Positions 37,083-46,862 of a stretch of DNA of 50,316 nt are shown piece by piece (the first letter of the stretch is position 1; every line of letters starts with the position of its first letter). Location: assembly GCA_030669305.1 (NCBI GenBank), contig DAOVDU010000005.1:1-50316 (forward strand). Reading direction: 5' to 3'. Below the pieces are notes generated by a model. The model had not been told where the DNA came from. It searched no databases and worked only from the letters and a program-made list of their open reading frames with translations. The stretch is from Candidatus Aminicenantota bacterium. GTDB taxonomy: Bacteria; Acidobacteriota; Aminicenantia; Aminicenantales; Aminicenantaceae. Made by a program: the position numbers and the translations under genes.

Positions 37083-37936
37083 TCATCGACAAAATTTCTT
37101 TAGGTCAGTTTAAAATCTATGGTCTTAGAGATGGTTATTTCTATCTGGACGGGGGGGCTATGTTCGGCGTGGTTCCAAAAACTTTGTGGGAAAAGAAATC
37201 CCCTGCAGATCAACACAATAGAATAAAGCTTGGATTAAACTCCATTCTCATCAAGACTGGTAAGGGTTTGATTCTTGTTGAAACTGGAATTGGGACTGAA
37301 TTAGACAAGAAGTTTGTGGATTATTATTCTGTAGATAGAAAACCCGGCCTTGTAGGAGCACTCAAGGAACTCGGGGTTGAAGTTGAAGACATAGATTTTG
37401 TCATTAATACCCACCTTCATTTTGATCATTGTGGAGGAAATACTTATAAGAATGCAGAAGGTGAAATTGTTCCCACTTTCCCAAAGGCACAATATATCAT
37501 ACAGGAAGGAGAATGGGAGAATGCTCTTCATCCAAGCTATAGGGAGAGACAAAGTTATTTAACTCATAATTTTCTTCCCCTGGAAAAATATAGATGTTTC
37601 CAGCTTATCAATGGGGATACGGAAATCACAGAAGGAGTTGAGGTACTCTTAGCACCAGGACATACCTCCCATCATCAGTGTGTGAAAGTGCACTCAGAAG
37701 GGAAGCGGCTTTTTTTCCTTGGAGACTTAGTTCCAACATCAGCACATGTAGGATTGTCCTACATTATGAGCTATGACCTTTATCCTTTAGAGACATTGGA
37801 AAATAGAGAGAGATTCTACGAAAAGGCCATCGAGGAAGATTGGATCGTTGCTTTTAACCACGATCCTGAACATTTTTTTGGGAAGATACGAAAAATAAAG
37901 AATAAATACACATTTGAACCTCTCTCTGAACAGTAA
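37079..37936 (+). CDS. Metallo-beta-lactamase-fold hydrolase
   Basis: HLHFDHCGGN, APGHTSHHQC, FLGDLVPT; ATGA overlap with the nuoI stop. Confidence 0.9.
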   Translation: MIIDKISLGQFKIYGLRDGYFYLDGGAMFGVVPKTLWEKKSPADQHNRIKLGLNSILIKTGKGLILVETGIGTELDKKFVDYYSVDRKPGLVGALKELGVEVEDIDFVINTHLHFDHCGGNTYKNAEGEIVPTFPKAQYIIQEGEWENALHPSYRERQSYLTHNFLPLEKYRCFQLINGDTEITEGVEVLLAPGHTSHHQCVKVHSEGKRLFFLGDLVPTSAHVGLSYIMSYDLYPLETLENRERFYEKAIEEDWIVAFNHDPEHFFGKIRKIKNKYTFEPLSEQ

Positions 37937-37946
37937 TTTGTTTTAT

Positions 37947-37983
37947 TGTTTACCATTAACTATTTACTCTTTACTCTTAACAC
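37947..37983. repeat. 7-bp-period element (TTTACTC/TTAACTA type)
   Basis: TGTTTACCATTAACTATTTACTCTTTACTCTTAACAC immediately downstream of the MBL gene stop. Confidence 0.5.
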
Positions 37984-38030
37984 AAACATATTTAGCGTCA
38001 ACAGTAACAATTATCATACGAGAAATTAAT

Positions 38031-38717
38031 GTGAAGAAAGACAGGAAATTCCAACGCCGTTTTATTAGTAAACTCTATACTGCTAGTGATCTATTCAAGG
38101 AACATGGATGGAAGCGGTTTGTCGGAGAAATTATTCCCTGGTTGTTATATAGGCGTTATATTTTTTATTCCCAGCCTATTGATGATCCTGTTCTCCTTTA
38201 TTCTTGTCAGATCCCTTTCCGATTGGAGCAAGTTAAAGAAAAAGATTTTCCCCACTTGATAAAATTGCGCCCTGGTTTTTATGATCTTTCTCTAATTCGG
38301 AAAAGGATAAAAGAGGGGCACATATGCTTTTTGGGATGGAGCGGACAGAAACCGATTCATATCCGGTGGATTTTTGTCCGTTCCTTCTATCTGCCGTATT
38401 TGCATCGAACTATCATCCTGTATCCAGGGGAAATCTATATAGATGAAGCCTTTACATTAGCTGACTATCGACGAAAAGGTGTTTATTCTTATTCAGGATA
38501 TCTCATGCGGTATGCTTTGAAAGAGTTGGGTTATTATCGTCTTATCTGTATGTTCGCGTCCTGGAATTTGTCTCCCCAGAGCCAGGCTGAAAGAATGGGG
38601 TTAGAAAAACTTGGAGAAGGAGGATATTGGAATATTTTAGGGTATAAAAAATACTTCTGGAAAGGTATGATTAAAGACAATGGTGATGGAAAAATATCAG
38701 TCAGAACAGAAGAATAA
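38031..38717 (+). CDS. GNAT-like acetyltransferase domain protein
   Basis: GEIYIDEAFTLADYRRKGVYSYSGYLMRYALKELGYYRLICMFASWNLSPQSQAERMGLEKLGEGGYW. In-frame GTG 38031 preferred; the ORF from 37914 reads through an intergenic repeat. Confidence 0.6.
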   Translation: MKKDRKFQRRFISKLYTASDLFKEHGWKRFVGEIIPWLLYRRYIFYSQPIDDPVLLYSCQIPFRLEQVKEKDFPHLIKLRPGFYDLSLIRKRIKEGHICFLGWSGQKPIHIRWIFVRSFYLPYLHRTIILYPGEIYIDEAFTLADYRRKGVYSYSGYLMRYALKELGYYRLICMFASWNLSPQSQAERMGLEKLGEGGYWNILGYKKYFWKGMIKDNGDGKISVRTEE

Positions 38718-39498
38718 ATCTTCTTATTCGAATTTCCGCTCTTTTTGGGATTGGACAGGCCAATCCATGCCTTCATTTTTTGATGCTCCTTCTACCCGAT
38801 ACTATTTTGAGTGCGAGCGGATTCTCTTAGATAAGTATTTCCCCAATCTTCGTGGGAAAAAACTTTTTAAGACAGATCTTTGGGATGAGGCAAAAAGTAC
38901 ACAAATCTTGAAATGGGCAGCAGATCAAGGAGCTGAAGTCTATGGACTCGATATTTCCTTTCCTATTGTCCAGGAGACGAAAAAACTTTTTAGGCATTCA
39001 AAAGAAAAGTACGGCATTATTGTTTCTGACTTACGTTGTATAGCTTTTACAGATGAGTCTTTTGACTGCATATACAGTATGGGGACAATCGAGCATTTTC
39101 GTGAATCTTTTCATGCCCTAAAGGAATGTTTTCGTGTCCTGCGAAAAGGTGGTATTGCAATAATAGGTGTACCGAATAAGTATGACCCGTTCCTCCGGCC
39201 TGCGATGGTCTCTTTTCTCTACCGGCTCGGCCTCTATGCTTATGGATATGAAAAGTCTTTCAGTATGAGGATGTTAGAGCGTATGTTAAGGGAGGTTGGC
39301 TTTCGGATTCTTGACAGAACTGGGATACTTTTTATGCCAGGAGTACTCCGCATGGCAGATCTGTTCATCCATGTAAACTGGCCGAAAGCAACTGTTCTTA
39401 CAGCCCCTCTTATTTCGCCTTTTTCTTATTTATATAAAAAATATCCTTTTTTAAGGCGTCATGGCTATCTGATTGCTTGTGTGGTTCAAAAGCCTTAA
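38680..39498 (+). CDS. Class I SAM-dependent methyltransferase
   Basis: AEVYGLDIS, FDCIYSMGTIEHF, FRVLRKGGIAIIGVPN. Confidence 0.85.
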   Translation: MVMEKYQSEQKNKSSYSNFRSFWDWTGQSMPSFFDAPSTRYYFECERILLDKYFPNLRGKKLFKTDLWDEAKSTQILKWAADQGAEVYGLDISFPIVQETKKLFRHSKEKYGIIVSDLRCIAFTDESFDCIYSMGTIEHFRESFHALKECFRVLRKGGIAIIGVPNKYDPFLRPAMVSFLYRLGLYAYGYEKSFSMRMLERMLREVGFRILDRTGILFMPGVLRMADLFIHVNWPKATVLTAPLISPFSYLYKKYPFLRRHGYLIACVVQKP

Positions 39499-39514
39499 GG
39501 AATGAAGTTGGATG

Positions 39515-41956
39515 TCAATTGACTTCTGTCTGAATAAATACTCCAAGGAACCGGTTGTCTTTTGTTCTGCTGTCAAGTTTATTCGGGATAAAACCTTTAT
39601 CTTCTTTAATCTTAATATGATACAGATACTCTCCTTTCCAGGGAAACCCTACAGGAGAAGCAAAAGCAACTGTTTTTTTAAACCTATTGCCTTTATTTAG
39701 GTTGATAGTTCTTTTTAATCTTCCAACTTGAATTATTGTTTTTCCTCCAACGCGACTTGATAGACTCAAGCTGATCTCGGAAGCCTTTCCAGGACTTTTC
39801 ACCAATACTTCTGTTGTGCTTTTCCCTTTTGTCCAGAACCCGTCTAATTCTTTCCCATAGTTATTTTCATCCTGAAAGTAAAGCTGATAGGTTCTGTTTT
39901 TATAAAAATGTTTATCATCAAGATGAATATTAAAGAACATATATGTAATTACAGACATGGATAATATTAGTACATAGGTCAGATGAGTATTTATCTTTAC
40001 AACTGACTTTATCTGACCTCTTGTTTTTTTCTTATTCAGAAAGATGAATGTGATTGAAATAGCCGCAAAAATCCAGAGGATTAGAGGAATCCAAGAAAAA
40101 TTTTCTTTACTAGCTAAGGTAGGAACAACTTTTTTAAAGTCTATGAAGAAATTGCTTATCGATGTTAAAAAATTGCTGAATATACCGTTTTGGCTCCAGG
40201 AAAAAGAAAGGTTTTCGTGATAAAGAAGCTTTGGATTGTTGACGAAAATAAGAGTCATTAGAAAGCTTAATAAAATAAGGATTTTTGTAATGATGATAGA
40301 TTTTCTGTTTCTGTTTTTGGCAAAAGCATATGCCATAAGCAGTGCCATAATCCAAAGAACCGGAAGCAAAGTTCTACCAGGAGGGCAATAGCCGCCCCAA
40401 TAATAACCCAACGAACAAAAAGCCCAATAGAGTGAAAAAATGAAAAGAAGAGAGAACGTCTCTTTCTTCATTTTTTTTAACATTAAAAGAAAGCCCGGAA
40501 TGAAAAAAATATAAACAGGTGTATAAGCAAGAATGCCGGCTCTTTGGTCAAAAAGATAGCCTAAGCCGCATCGGAAAAATTCAACAAGGTTTAGATGAAA
40601 AAATTTTGAAAGCATAAAACCATTGTTTTCCGCTGTTCCTTCATAGATTGATAAAGGAGAGAGCGTGCCGTATATTGATTGGAGATAAAAGAGAAAAAGT
40701 AAAAATGAGAGTATTAGAGGAGAGATAGTGCAAAGAATGTTTGTTAGTTTTACCTTCTTAGATTTTATGTAGGAAAAGAGAAATAGACAAAGGATGCCCA
40801 GGGCAAGTACGCTATATTTTACTCCGAGCCATGGCAAGAGAGCGATACCTGCTCCAATCATTCCTGAACTAAGAGAGGTAAATTCCTGTTTTTTTATTAT
40901 CCGCCAAAAGATTAAAATCACTATCAAAGCTGCAGGCACTTCGGGATAAATCATGTGAGAGTAGAATAGGAGGGGTGTGGAAAAGCTGAAGATTAGCCAT
41001 GATAATAGAGAGGACTTTCGATTTTTTAAAAGATCCTGAACCAATAAAAAAAAGATCCAACTCAATAGAGCTGTAAATATGCACATAAAGAGCCGAACCA
41101 TGAATATTAATGTTTCCTTCTCATGAACATGATTTTTTGTAAGGGAAGAAATAAATTTTCCTATGTTTGTACCAATAAAATATGAAGGGAGAAGTAATAC
41201 GGGAAGACCAGGCATGTGCCTGGAATATTGATGTTTAAGGCTTTTTCTCCCGGGACGGGCATGCGAATCTAATTCGCCAGGATAAAATTCAAGATAATCT
41301 TTGTTTTGGTAATTGTTCCAGAGGTTGATATCTCCATCAGAGAGCATGCTTTTGGTTATGATGAGATAATGAGGTTCATCTCCTGTTATTGGAAATGGCG
41401 AAAATAGAAAGCCTGAGGCAAAAAACCAATATATAAAGATGGATACAACAAACACAAAGATTGAGGTCTGTCTTTGATTAAGGCCGTCTATTCTGAATAC
41501 TCCCCAGGTTTTGCTTGCAAAAATCTTAGAAGGATATTGCCTCTTTAATTGAAATAAGAATAGAAAATGCAGGTAAAAGAATCCCAAGTAGGATATAACT
41601 GAAAGAGCAGAACGGATATCCTTTAAAAAAACTACATACTGGAGCAGACTGAGATAGAGAAGAAGAAATGGAGAAAGAGTGATAATTATAGATTTGCCTA
41701 ATACTAAGGGATTCTCATGCGTTTTTGATGTTAAAAAACGGGTATAAAAAATCAAAATCCAGTAGATTATAGTTCCAAGAGATATTGTCAGAAGCACAAA
41801 GCTTAAAATGAAAAGATAAAGAGGTTTATGGCTATTGATCAGCACAGTGAGAATGATTTGCTGCCAGATATATAAAGATAAAGCAATAACTTCAAGCAAA
41901 AACAAGAAAATAGAAAACTTGTTTTTAAACATATCTGTGAGAATAATTATAAACAA
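39515..41956 (-). CDS. Polytopic membrane glycosyltransferase-like protein (GT39/ArnT-like)
   Basis: Many TM helices; acidic GDEPHYLIITKSML loop after the first helices; HMPGLPVLLLPSYFIG. Confidence 0.65.
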   Translation of the reverse strand: MFIIILTDMFKNKFSIFLFLLEVIALSLYIWQQIILTVLINSHKPLYLFILSFVLLTISLGTIIYWILIFYTRFLTSKTHENPLVLGKSIIITLSPFLLLYLSLLQYVVFLKDIRSALSVISYLGFFYLHFLFLFQLKRQYPSKIFASKTWGVFRIDGLNQRQTSIFVFVVSIFIYWFFASGFLFSPFPITGDEPHYLIITKSMLSDGDINLWNNYQNKDYLEFYPGELDSHARPGRKSLKHQYSRHMPGLPVLLLPSYFIGTNIGKFISSLTKNHVHEKETLIFMVRLFMCIFTALLSWIFFLLVQDLLKNRKSSLLSWLIFSFSTPLLFYSHMIYPEVPAALIVILIFWRIIKKQEFTSLSSGMIGAGIALLPWLGVKYSVLALGILCLFLFSYIKSKKVKLTNILCTISPLILSFLLFLFYLQSIYGTLSPLSIYEGTAENNGFMLSKFFHLNLVEFFRCGLGYLFDQRAGILAYTPVYIFFIPGFLLMLKKMKKETFSLLFIFSLYWAFCSLGYYWGGYCPPGRTLLPVLWIMALLMAYAFAKNRNRKSIIITKILILLSFLMTLIFVNNPKLLYHENLSFSWSQNGIFSNFLTSISNFFIDFKKVVPTLASKENFSWIPLILWIFAAISITFIFLNKKKTRGQIKSVVKINTHLTYVLILSMSVITYMFFNIHLDDKHFYKNRTYQLYFQDENNYGKELDGFWTKGKSTTEVLVKSPGKASEISLSLSSRVGGKTIIQVGRLKRTINLNKGNRFKKTVAFASPVGFPWKGEYLYHIKIKEDKGFIPNKLDSRTKDNRFLGVFIQTEVN

Positions 41957-42183
41957 CTATCAGTTTGATATATAGAAGAATTTCACGGATTGCAACTAAT
42001 TAAGGCTTTTATCTAAATTATGTATGGAATGTTTTTCAATCGAACCCCAATCTTTACATTTGCTTTTCTTACTAAAACCTTAATGTAAATACGGTCTCTA
42101 AATTTGGCTTTGAATGAGCGCTTATTGTCCCTCTATGCACCTTAATCAAGGCTGTTTTTTGTCCAAACAATGGGGAGAGGCTC

Positions 42184-42211
42184 ACACTAAGTGTAATATT
42201 AGCGAACACTT
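42184..42211 (+). promoter_or_regulatory. Possible operator/enhancer: ACACT-A-AGTGT palindrome plus third half-site
   Basis: ACACTAAGTGT at 42184-42194 and ACACTT at 42206-42211, about 70 bp upstream of the sigma54-like element. Confidence 0.4.
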
Positions 42212-42262
42212 TTTTTTAAGTATTGTGGAACATTTTTCAGTCTGACTCGTATATATTTATAA

Positions 42263-42278
42263 TGGCACAATTATTGCT
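42263..42278 (+). promoter_or_regulatory. Sigma54 (-24/-12) promoter of the efflux operon
   Basis: TGGCACAATTATTGCT: GG and GC separated by exactly 10 nt, close to TGGCAC-N5-TTGCW; intergenic, 95 bp upstream of ATG. Confidence 0.78.
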
Positions 42279-42372
42279 GGATATTTAACTTATTGAAGTT
42301 GTTTTAAAAAGATTATAGACTTTCACTGAAAAAAAGAGATATAACGCTAAACATCATACTCGGAGGACAAAA

Positions 42373-43629
42373 ATGGGAATGGATCGTAAAATCAAAAAAA
42401 AGAAATGGCCTCCAAAAAAGATAGCAATGGTTGCTTCAGTGGTGATATTTATTGGACTGGTTGTCTATGTTTTTATTTTTAAAATGGGCAAATCAACCCT
42501 TAATGTGAAAAAAGAAAGGATAACAATTTCTACTGTAACAAAAGGGCCTTTTCGTGAATTTATTCCTATAATGGGAAACGTCCTTCCTATTAAAACATTC
42601 TATTTAGATGCTGTTGAGGGAGGAAGAATAGAGGATATCTATGTAGAAGCAGGATCCATGCTAAAGAAGGGCGATAAAATTTTAAGATTAACCAATACCG
42701 ATCTTATACTAACTATCATGTGGAGAGAGGCTGAATTATTCCAGCAGAGCAACAATTTGCGAAACACGCGGCTTCAATTGGAGCAATACCGTTTAAGCTT
42801 GAGCATGGAACTTGCTAGAATTGAAAATAACCTTCAGCAGCAAAGGCGCAAATACGAACGTTACAAAGAGTTAGTGAAAGATAGTTTGATATCAAAACAT
42901 GAATTTGAACTAGTCAAGGATCAGTATGAGTATTTAATTAGAAGTAAAGAACTAGCAATAGAAAGCCAGAAAAATGAGTTAGAATTCAGACAGTCCCAAG
43001 TTGATGCCTTGGAAGCTGGGTTAAAGCGAATGCAGGACAATCTCGAAATTGTTAAGAGGAAACAGGATGATCTGACGATTAAAGCTCCTATTTCCGGCCA
43101 TCTGACAGCTCTAAATGCGGAAATCGGTCAATCCAAATCTCCAGGGGAACGCTTAGGGCACATTGACGTTTTAGAAGGATTTAGAGTAAGGGCTGCTATA
43201 GATGAGCATTATCTTGCTCGTATAGAAATAGATAGAACTGGAGAATTTGATTGGGCTGGAGGCTCTTACGAGTTAATCATCAAGAAAATTTACCCAGAAG
43301 TCCGCGAAGGAAGATTTGAAGTTGACATGGAGTTTAAAAGTAAAGTTCCTGAAGGGATAACACGTGGGCTAACCCTCCATATCAGGTTAGAATTAGGAGA
43401 TGTTTCTGAGGCAGTACTTCTGGCGAGGGGTGGATTTTATCAGACAACAGGAGGAAATTGGGTCTATGTAGTGGATGGTGATGAAAAGCTTGCCACTAAA
43501 AGAAAAATTTCAATAGGGATGCAAAATCCGCAGTTTTTTACAGTGCTACAAGGGTTAGAGCCAGGTGAGAAAGTTATCACATCATCTTATGAAAGCTTTG
43601 GCAATATGGAGAGATTAATTTTAAAATAA
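42373..43629 (+). CDS. HlyD/MacA-type periplasmic adaptor (membrane fusion) protein
   Basis: N-terminal TM, lipoyl-like GGRIEDIYVEAGSMLKKGDKIL, long coiled coil, KAPISGHLTALNAEIGQ. Confidence 0.88.
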   Translation: MGMDRKIKKKKWPPKKIAMVASVVIFIGLVVYVFIFKMGKSTLNVKKERITISTVTKGPFREFIPIMGNVLPIKTFYLDAVEGGRIEDIYVEAGSMLKKGDKILRLTNTDLILTIMWREAELFQQSNNLRNTRLQLEQYRLSLSMELARIENNLQQQRRKYERYKELVKDSLISKHEFELVKDQYEYLIRSKELAIESQKNELEFRQSQVDALEAGLKRMQDNLEIVKRKQDDLTIKAPISGHLTALNAEIGQSKSPGERLGHIDVLEGFRVRAAIDEHYLARIEIDRTGEFDWAGGSYELIIKKIYPEVREGRFEVDMEFKSKVPEGITRGLTLHIRLELGDVSEAVLLARGGFYQTTGGNWVYVVDGDEKLATKRKISIGMQNPQFFTVLQGLEPGEKVITSSYESFGNMERLILK

Positions 43630-43723
43630 AGCTGAAGACTATAAACTGGGAGCCAGATGTATTAATAATAAAAAATAAAAAGCTGTAATCAAACAGCTGA
43701 ACGCTTAATCAAGGAGGAAAATA

Positions 43724-44413
43724 ATGATAAAAACCAAAGATCTGAAAAAGATCTACACCACAGAAGAAGTGGAAACAACAGCTTTAAATAATATCAATCT
43801 GGAAGTTAAGGAAGGAGAATATGTTGCTATCATGGGACCTTCAGGCTGTGGCAAATCAACTCTATTAAATGTCTTAGGCATGATCGATAAGGCAAGCAGT
43901 GGGGAGTACAGTTTTCTCGGAGAAGAAATTTCTAAATACTCAGAAAGACAAAGAGCGAACCTTCGAAAATCAAACATTGGATTTGTATTCCAGAGCTTCA
44001 ATCTTATTGATGAATTGACAGTCTACGAAAATGTAGAGCTTCCTCTCTTGTATCTTGGTTTTTCTTCTTCAGAACGAAAGGAGAGAGTAAAACAAGTTCT
44101 TGAACAGATGGAAATTTTAGCCCGTGAGAATCACTTTCCACAGCAGTTGTCGGGCGGTCAGCAGCAGCGTGTTGCTGTAGCAAGGGCCGTTGTCGCAAAG
44201 CCAAAATTGATCCTGGCTGATGAGCCTACAGGTAACCTGGATTCTGCCCACGGCGAAGAAGTGATGAAAATATTGGGTGAACTACATGAATCAGGTACTA
44301 CTATTGTCATGGTTACTCATTCCCCAGCCTATGCAGAATACAGTCACCGGGTCATCCATCTCTTTGACGGCCATATCGTTTCTGAAAACATCCAGAAAGA
44401 ATTTAAGATATAA
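43724..44413 (+). CDS. ABC transporter ATP-binding protein (MacB/LolD type)
   Basis: GPSGCGKST, LSGGQQQRVAVARA, LILADEPTGNLDS. Confidence 0.94.
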   Translation: MIKTKDLKKIYTTEEVETTALNNINLEVKEGEYVAIMGPSGCGKSTLLNVLGMIDKASSGEYSFLGEEISKYSERQRANLRKSNIGFVFQSFNLIDELTVYENVELPLLYLGFSSSERKERVKQVLEQMEILARENHFPQQLSGGQQQRVAVARAVVAKPKLILADEPTGNLDSAHGEEVMKILGELHESGTTIVMVTHSPAYAEYSHRVIHLFDGHIVSENIQKEFKI

Positions 44414-44535
44414 GATTTACGCAGCTGTTGATTACAGAGCTTCTGTTCTTAAAACAGCATCGCCAAGTTTAGTGGAGATGTAATAATACGAATAAATGGA
44501 GATCAGTTTTCTGGTTTCAATGTAGAGGGAGTTAA

Positions 44536-45201
44536 TTGATGATCAAACTAAGAAATATCACGAAATATTACTCATCAGGTTTTGTGAAAACTTTTGTTTT
44601 GCGGGATATAAGCTTTGATGTAGAGGAGGGCGACTTTGTGACTATCATGGGACCCTCTGGTGCGGGAAAGTCAACACTGCTATACATTCTTGGAATGCTT
44701 GACACTCCTTCGAGCGGTGAATACTTATTTTATGATAAAAAAGTACACAAAATGAACGAAAGAATGTTATCAGAGCTTCACAAGAACCATATTGGTTTTG
44801 TTTTTCAAAGTTATCACCTTATTGACGATTTGACAGTTTATGAGAACTTAGAAACACCACTTCTCTATAAAAAAATAAAAGGTTCGGAAAGAAAAGGTTT
44901 AGTATGTGATGCTCTTGATAAGTTTCGTATTGTAGGAAAAAAGGCTCTTTTCCCCAATCAATTATCAGGAGGACAGCAGCAGAGGGTTGCGGTAGCAAGA
45001 GCAATAATCACCAACCCAAAGCTCATCCTTGCTGATGAACCCACCGGCAATTTGAATTCCAAAGAGGGAGAAGAAATCATGGAGATGTTCAAGGAGTTAA
45101 ACGAGAATGGAACAACTATCATACAGGTCACACATTCCGAAAAAAATGCATCCTATGGAAGAAGAATCATTAATCTTTTGGATGGATGGATAATAGACTA
45201 G
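44536..45201 (+). CDS. ABC transporter ATP-binding protein (MacB/LolD type), second copy
   Basis: GPSGAGKST, LSGGQQQRVAVARA, LILADEPTGNLNS. Confidence 0.93.
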   Translation: MMIKLRNITKYYSSGFVKTFVLRDISFDVEEGDFVTIMGPSGAGKSTLLYILGMLDTPSSGEYLFYDKKVHKMNERMLSELHKNHIGFVFQSYHLIDDLTVYENLETPLLYKKIKGSERKGLVCDALDKFRIVGKKALFPNQLSGGQQQRVAVARAIITNPKLILADEPTGNLNSKEGEEIMEMFKELNENGTTIIQVTHSEKNASYGRRIINLLDGWIID

Positions 45202-45290
45202 TCATTGGTCACTGGTCATTAAGAACGGATCACTAGTTTACAATTATTGATTTCCAGTTACTAGTTACCAGTTACTGGTTAGTTGGTTGG
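45199..45290. repeat. 7-bp-period degenerate repeats (GTCATTG-type and CAGTTAC-type)
   Basis: GTCATTG GTCACTG GTCATTA followed by CAGTTAC TAGTTAC CAGTTAC TGGTTAG, starting at the stop of the second ABC ATPase. Confidence 0.65.
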
Positions 45291-45299
45291 AGGTTTGAT

Positions 45300-46862
45300 A
45301 TGAAGAGGATAAAAATAATTTATCTGTTTTCAATTTTATTTTTAATTACAGGAGTGCTGGGGCAGCAAAAAGAGAAGGCGCTCTCTCTAGAAGACTGCAT
45401 TGTGGGCGCATTGAAGAACAACCTTGGGGTAGCTGTTGAAGTTTTGAAACCTGAACTTGCGGATATTTCTGTCTCTCTTGCTCGTGAGCAGTTCCTGCCA
45501 AGCATTTCCTTTGGATACAACACACAGAACACCATCTCGCCCTCCTTCTCCTGGATTGATGCTGTAGGTCAAGTTGAAACCCAGTTTAACGATTATTCCG
45601 CCCAAATCAGCCAGCTTATTCCTACAGGAGGAACTTTTGCTGTCTCACTCTATTCTTATAAAAACGATACAAACAGAAAATTCCAGACCATTAATCCTCG
45701 CTATGGGAGCAATCTTTATTTCAGTTTTTCCCAGCCGCTCCTTAAAAATTTTGGATTTAAAGTTACGAGAAAAGAAATTATTTTAGCTAGGAACAATATG
45801 GAAATTTCAGAAAACCAGCTCAAAATTATCCTCTTGGATACGATTTATAATGTTGAGGAAGCTTACTGGAATCTGGTTTACAGCATAGAAAACCTCAAGG
45901 TCAAGAAGCAATCTTTAAGATTGGCCCAAGATTTGTTAACCAAGAATAGAAGAGAGGTGGAAGTGGGAACACTAGCCCCTATAGAAATCTTGAGTGCTCA
46001 GTCCGAAGTGGCAACCAGGGAGGCAGATATTCTTCAAGCAGAGGTTTTGGTCAGAAACAACGAGGACAGTCTGAAGACGATAATAAACCTTGCTGCTGAA
46101 GAAAAAGTAGATCTTGTCAAGATTATCCCGACTGAGAAACCGTCTTATGAAGAAAGAAAAATCAGTCTTGAAGATGCACTATTCACTGGTATGAAGAATC
46201 GGCCGGATTTACAGGCGACGAGGATAGATATAAAAAACAAAGATTTGGACTTAAGCGTTGCTAAGAATCAGCTCTTTCCGGACTTGAGCTTTCAGGCAGC
46301 TTACTGGAGTCCAGGAATATCAGGGAGTCAGATTTTGTATCTTGACAATAACCCTCTGTCAGGAAAGGTAGTAGGTATTATTCCAGGCGTGGCCTCTAAT
46401 GCACTAAAAGATGCTTTTAACTTTAAGTACAGAAATTGGTCTGTGGGCTTAACGTTTTCCATCCCTATTAACACAATATTTTCTCGTGCCCAGTTTGCCC
46501 AGGCGAAAGTTAGTTTGGAACAAACGATATTAGGCTTAAAGAACAAAGAACAGCAGGCGTTTCTGGAAATAAGAAATGCAGTACGGGCGGTTCAAACAAA
46601 TTATAAGCGGGTTAATGCATACAAAGTTGCCGGAGAACTTGCCGAGGAGAAACTAGAAGCTGAGGAGAAAAAATTAAAGGTTGGGCTAACCACAAACTAT
46701 CTTGTTCTTCAACATCAAAGGGATTTAGGTGATGCGCGGGGTGCTGAGCTTAGGGCGATTGTGGATTATAATCTTTCCCTAGCTGCATTGGATAACGCCT
46801 TAGGCATAAGCTTGAATAAGAAAAACATCAAATTTTCTGAGATCAATTTGAAAATACGTTAA
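45300..46862 (+). CDS. TolC-family outer membrane efflux protein
   Basis: Signal peptide, two OEP-type halves (ARNNMEISENQLKIILLDTIYNVEEAYWNL; LTTNYLVLQHQRDLGDARGAELRAIVDYNLSLAALDNALG). Confidence 0.9.
   Translation: MKRIKIIYLFSILFLITGVLGQQKEKALSLEDCIVGALKNNLGVAVEVLKPELADISVSLAREQFLPSISFGYNTQNTISPSFSWIDAVGQVETQFNDYSAQISQLIPTGGTFAVSLYSYKNDTNRKFQTINPRYGSNLYFSFSQPLLKNFGFKVTRKEIILARNNMEISENQLKIILLDTIYNVEEAYWNLVYSIENLKVKKQSLRLAQDLLTKNRREVEVGTLAPIEILSAQSEVATREADILQAEVLVRNNEDSLKTIINLAAEEKVDLVKIIPTEKPSYEERKISLEDALFTGMKNRPDLQATRIDIKNKDLDLSVAKNQLFPDLSFQAAYWSPGISGSQILYLDNNPLSGKVVGIIPGVASNALKDAFNFKYRNWSVGLTFSIPINTIFSRAQFAQAKVSLEQTILGLKNKEQQAFLEIRNAVRAVQTNYKRVNAYKVAGELAEEKLEAEEKKLKVGLTTNYLVLQHQRDLGDARGAELRAIVDYNLSLAALDNALGISLNKKNIKFSEINLKIR

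Noticed and set aside
37914-38030. N-terminal extension of the GNAT-like ORF (MNLSLNSNLFYCLPLTIYSLLLTQ...)
   Set aside because: Translates an intergenic heptamer-like repeat and overlaps the MBL gene end; in-frame GTG at 38031 is a more plausible start.
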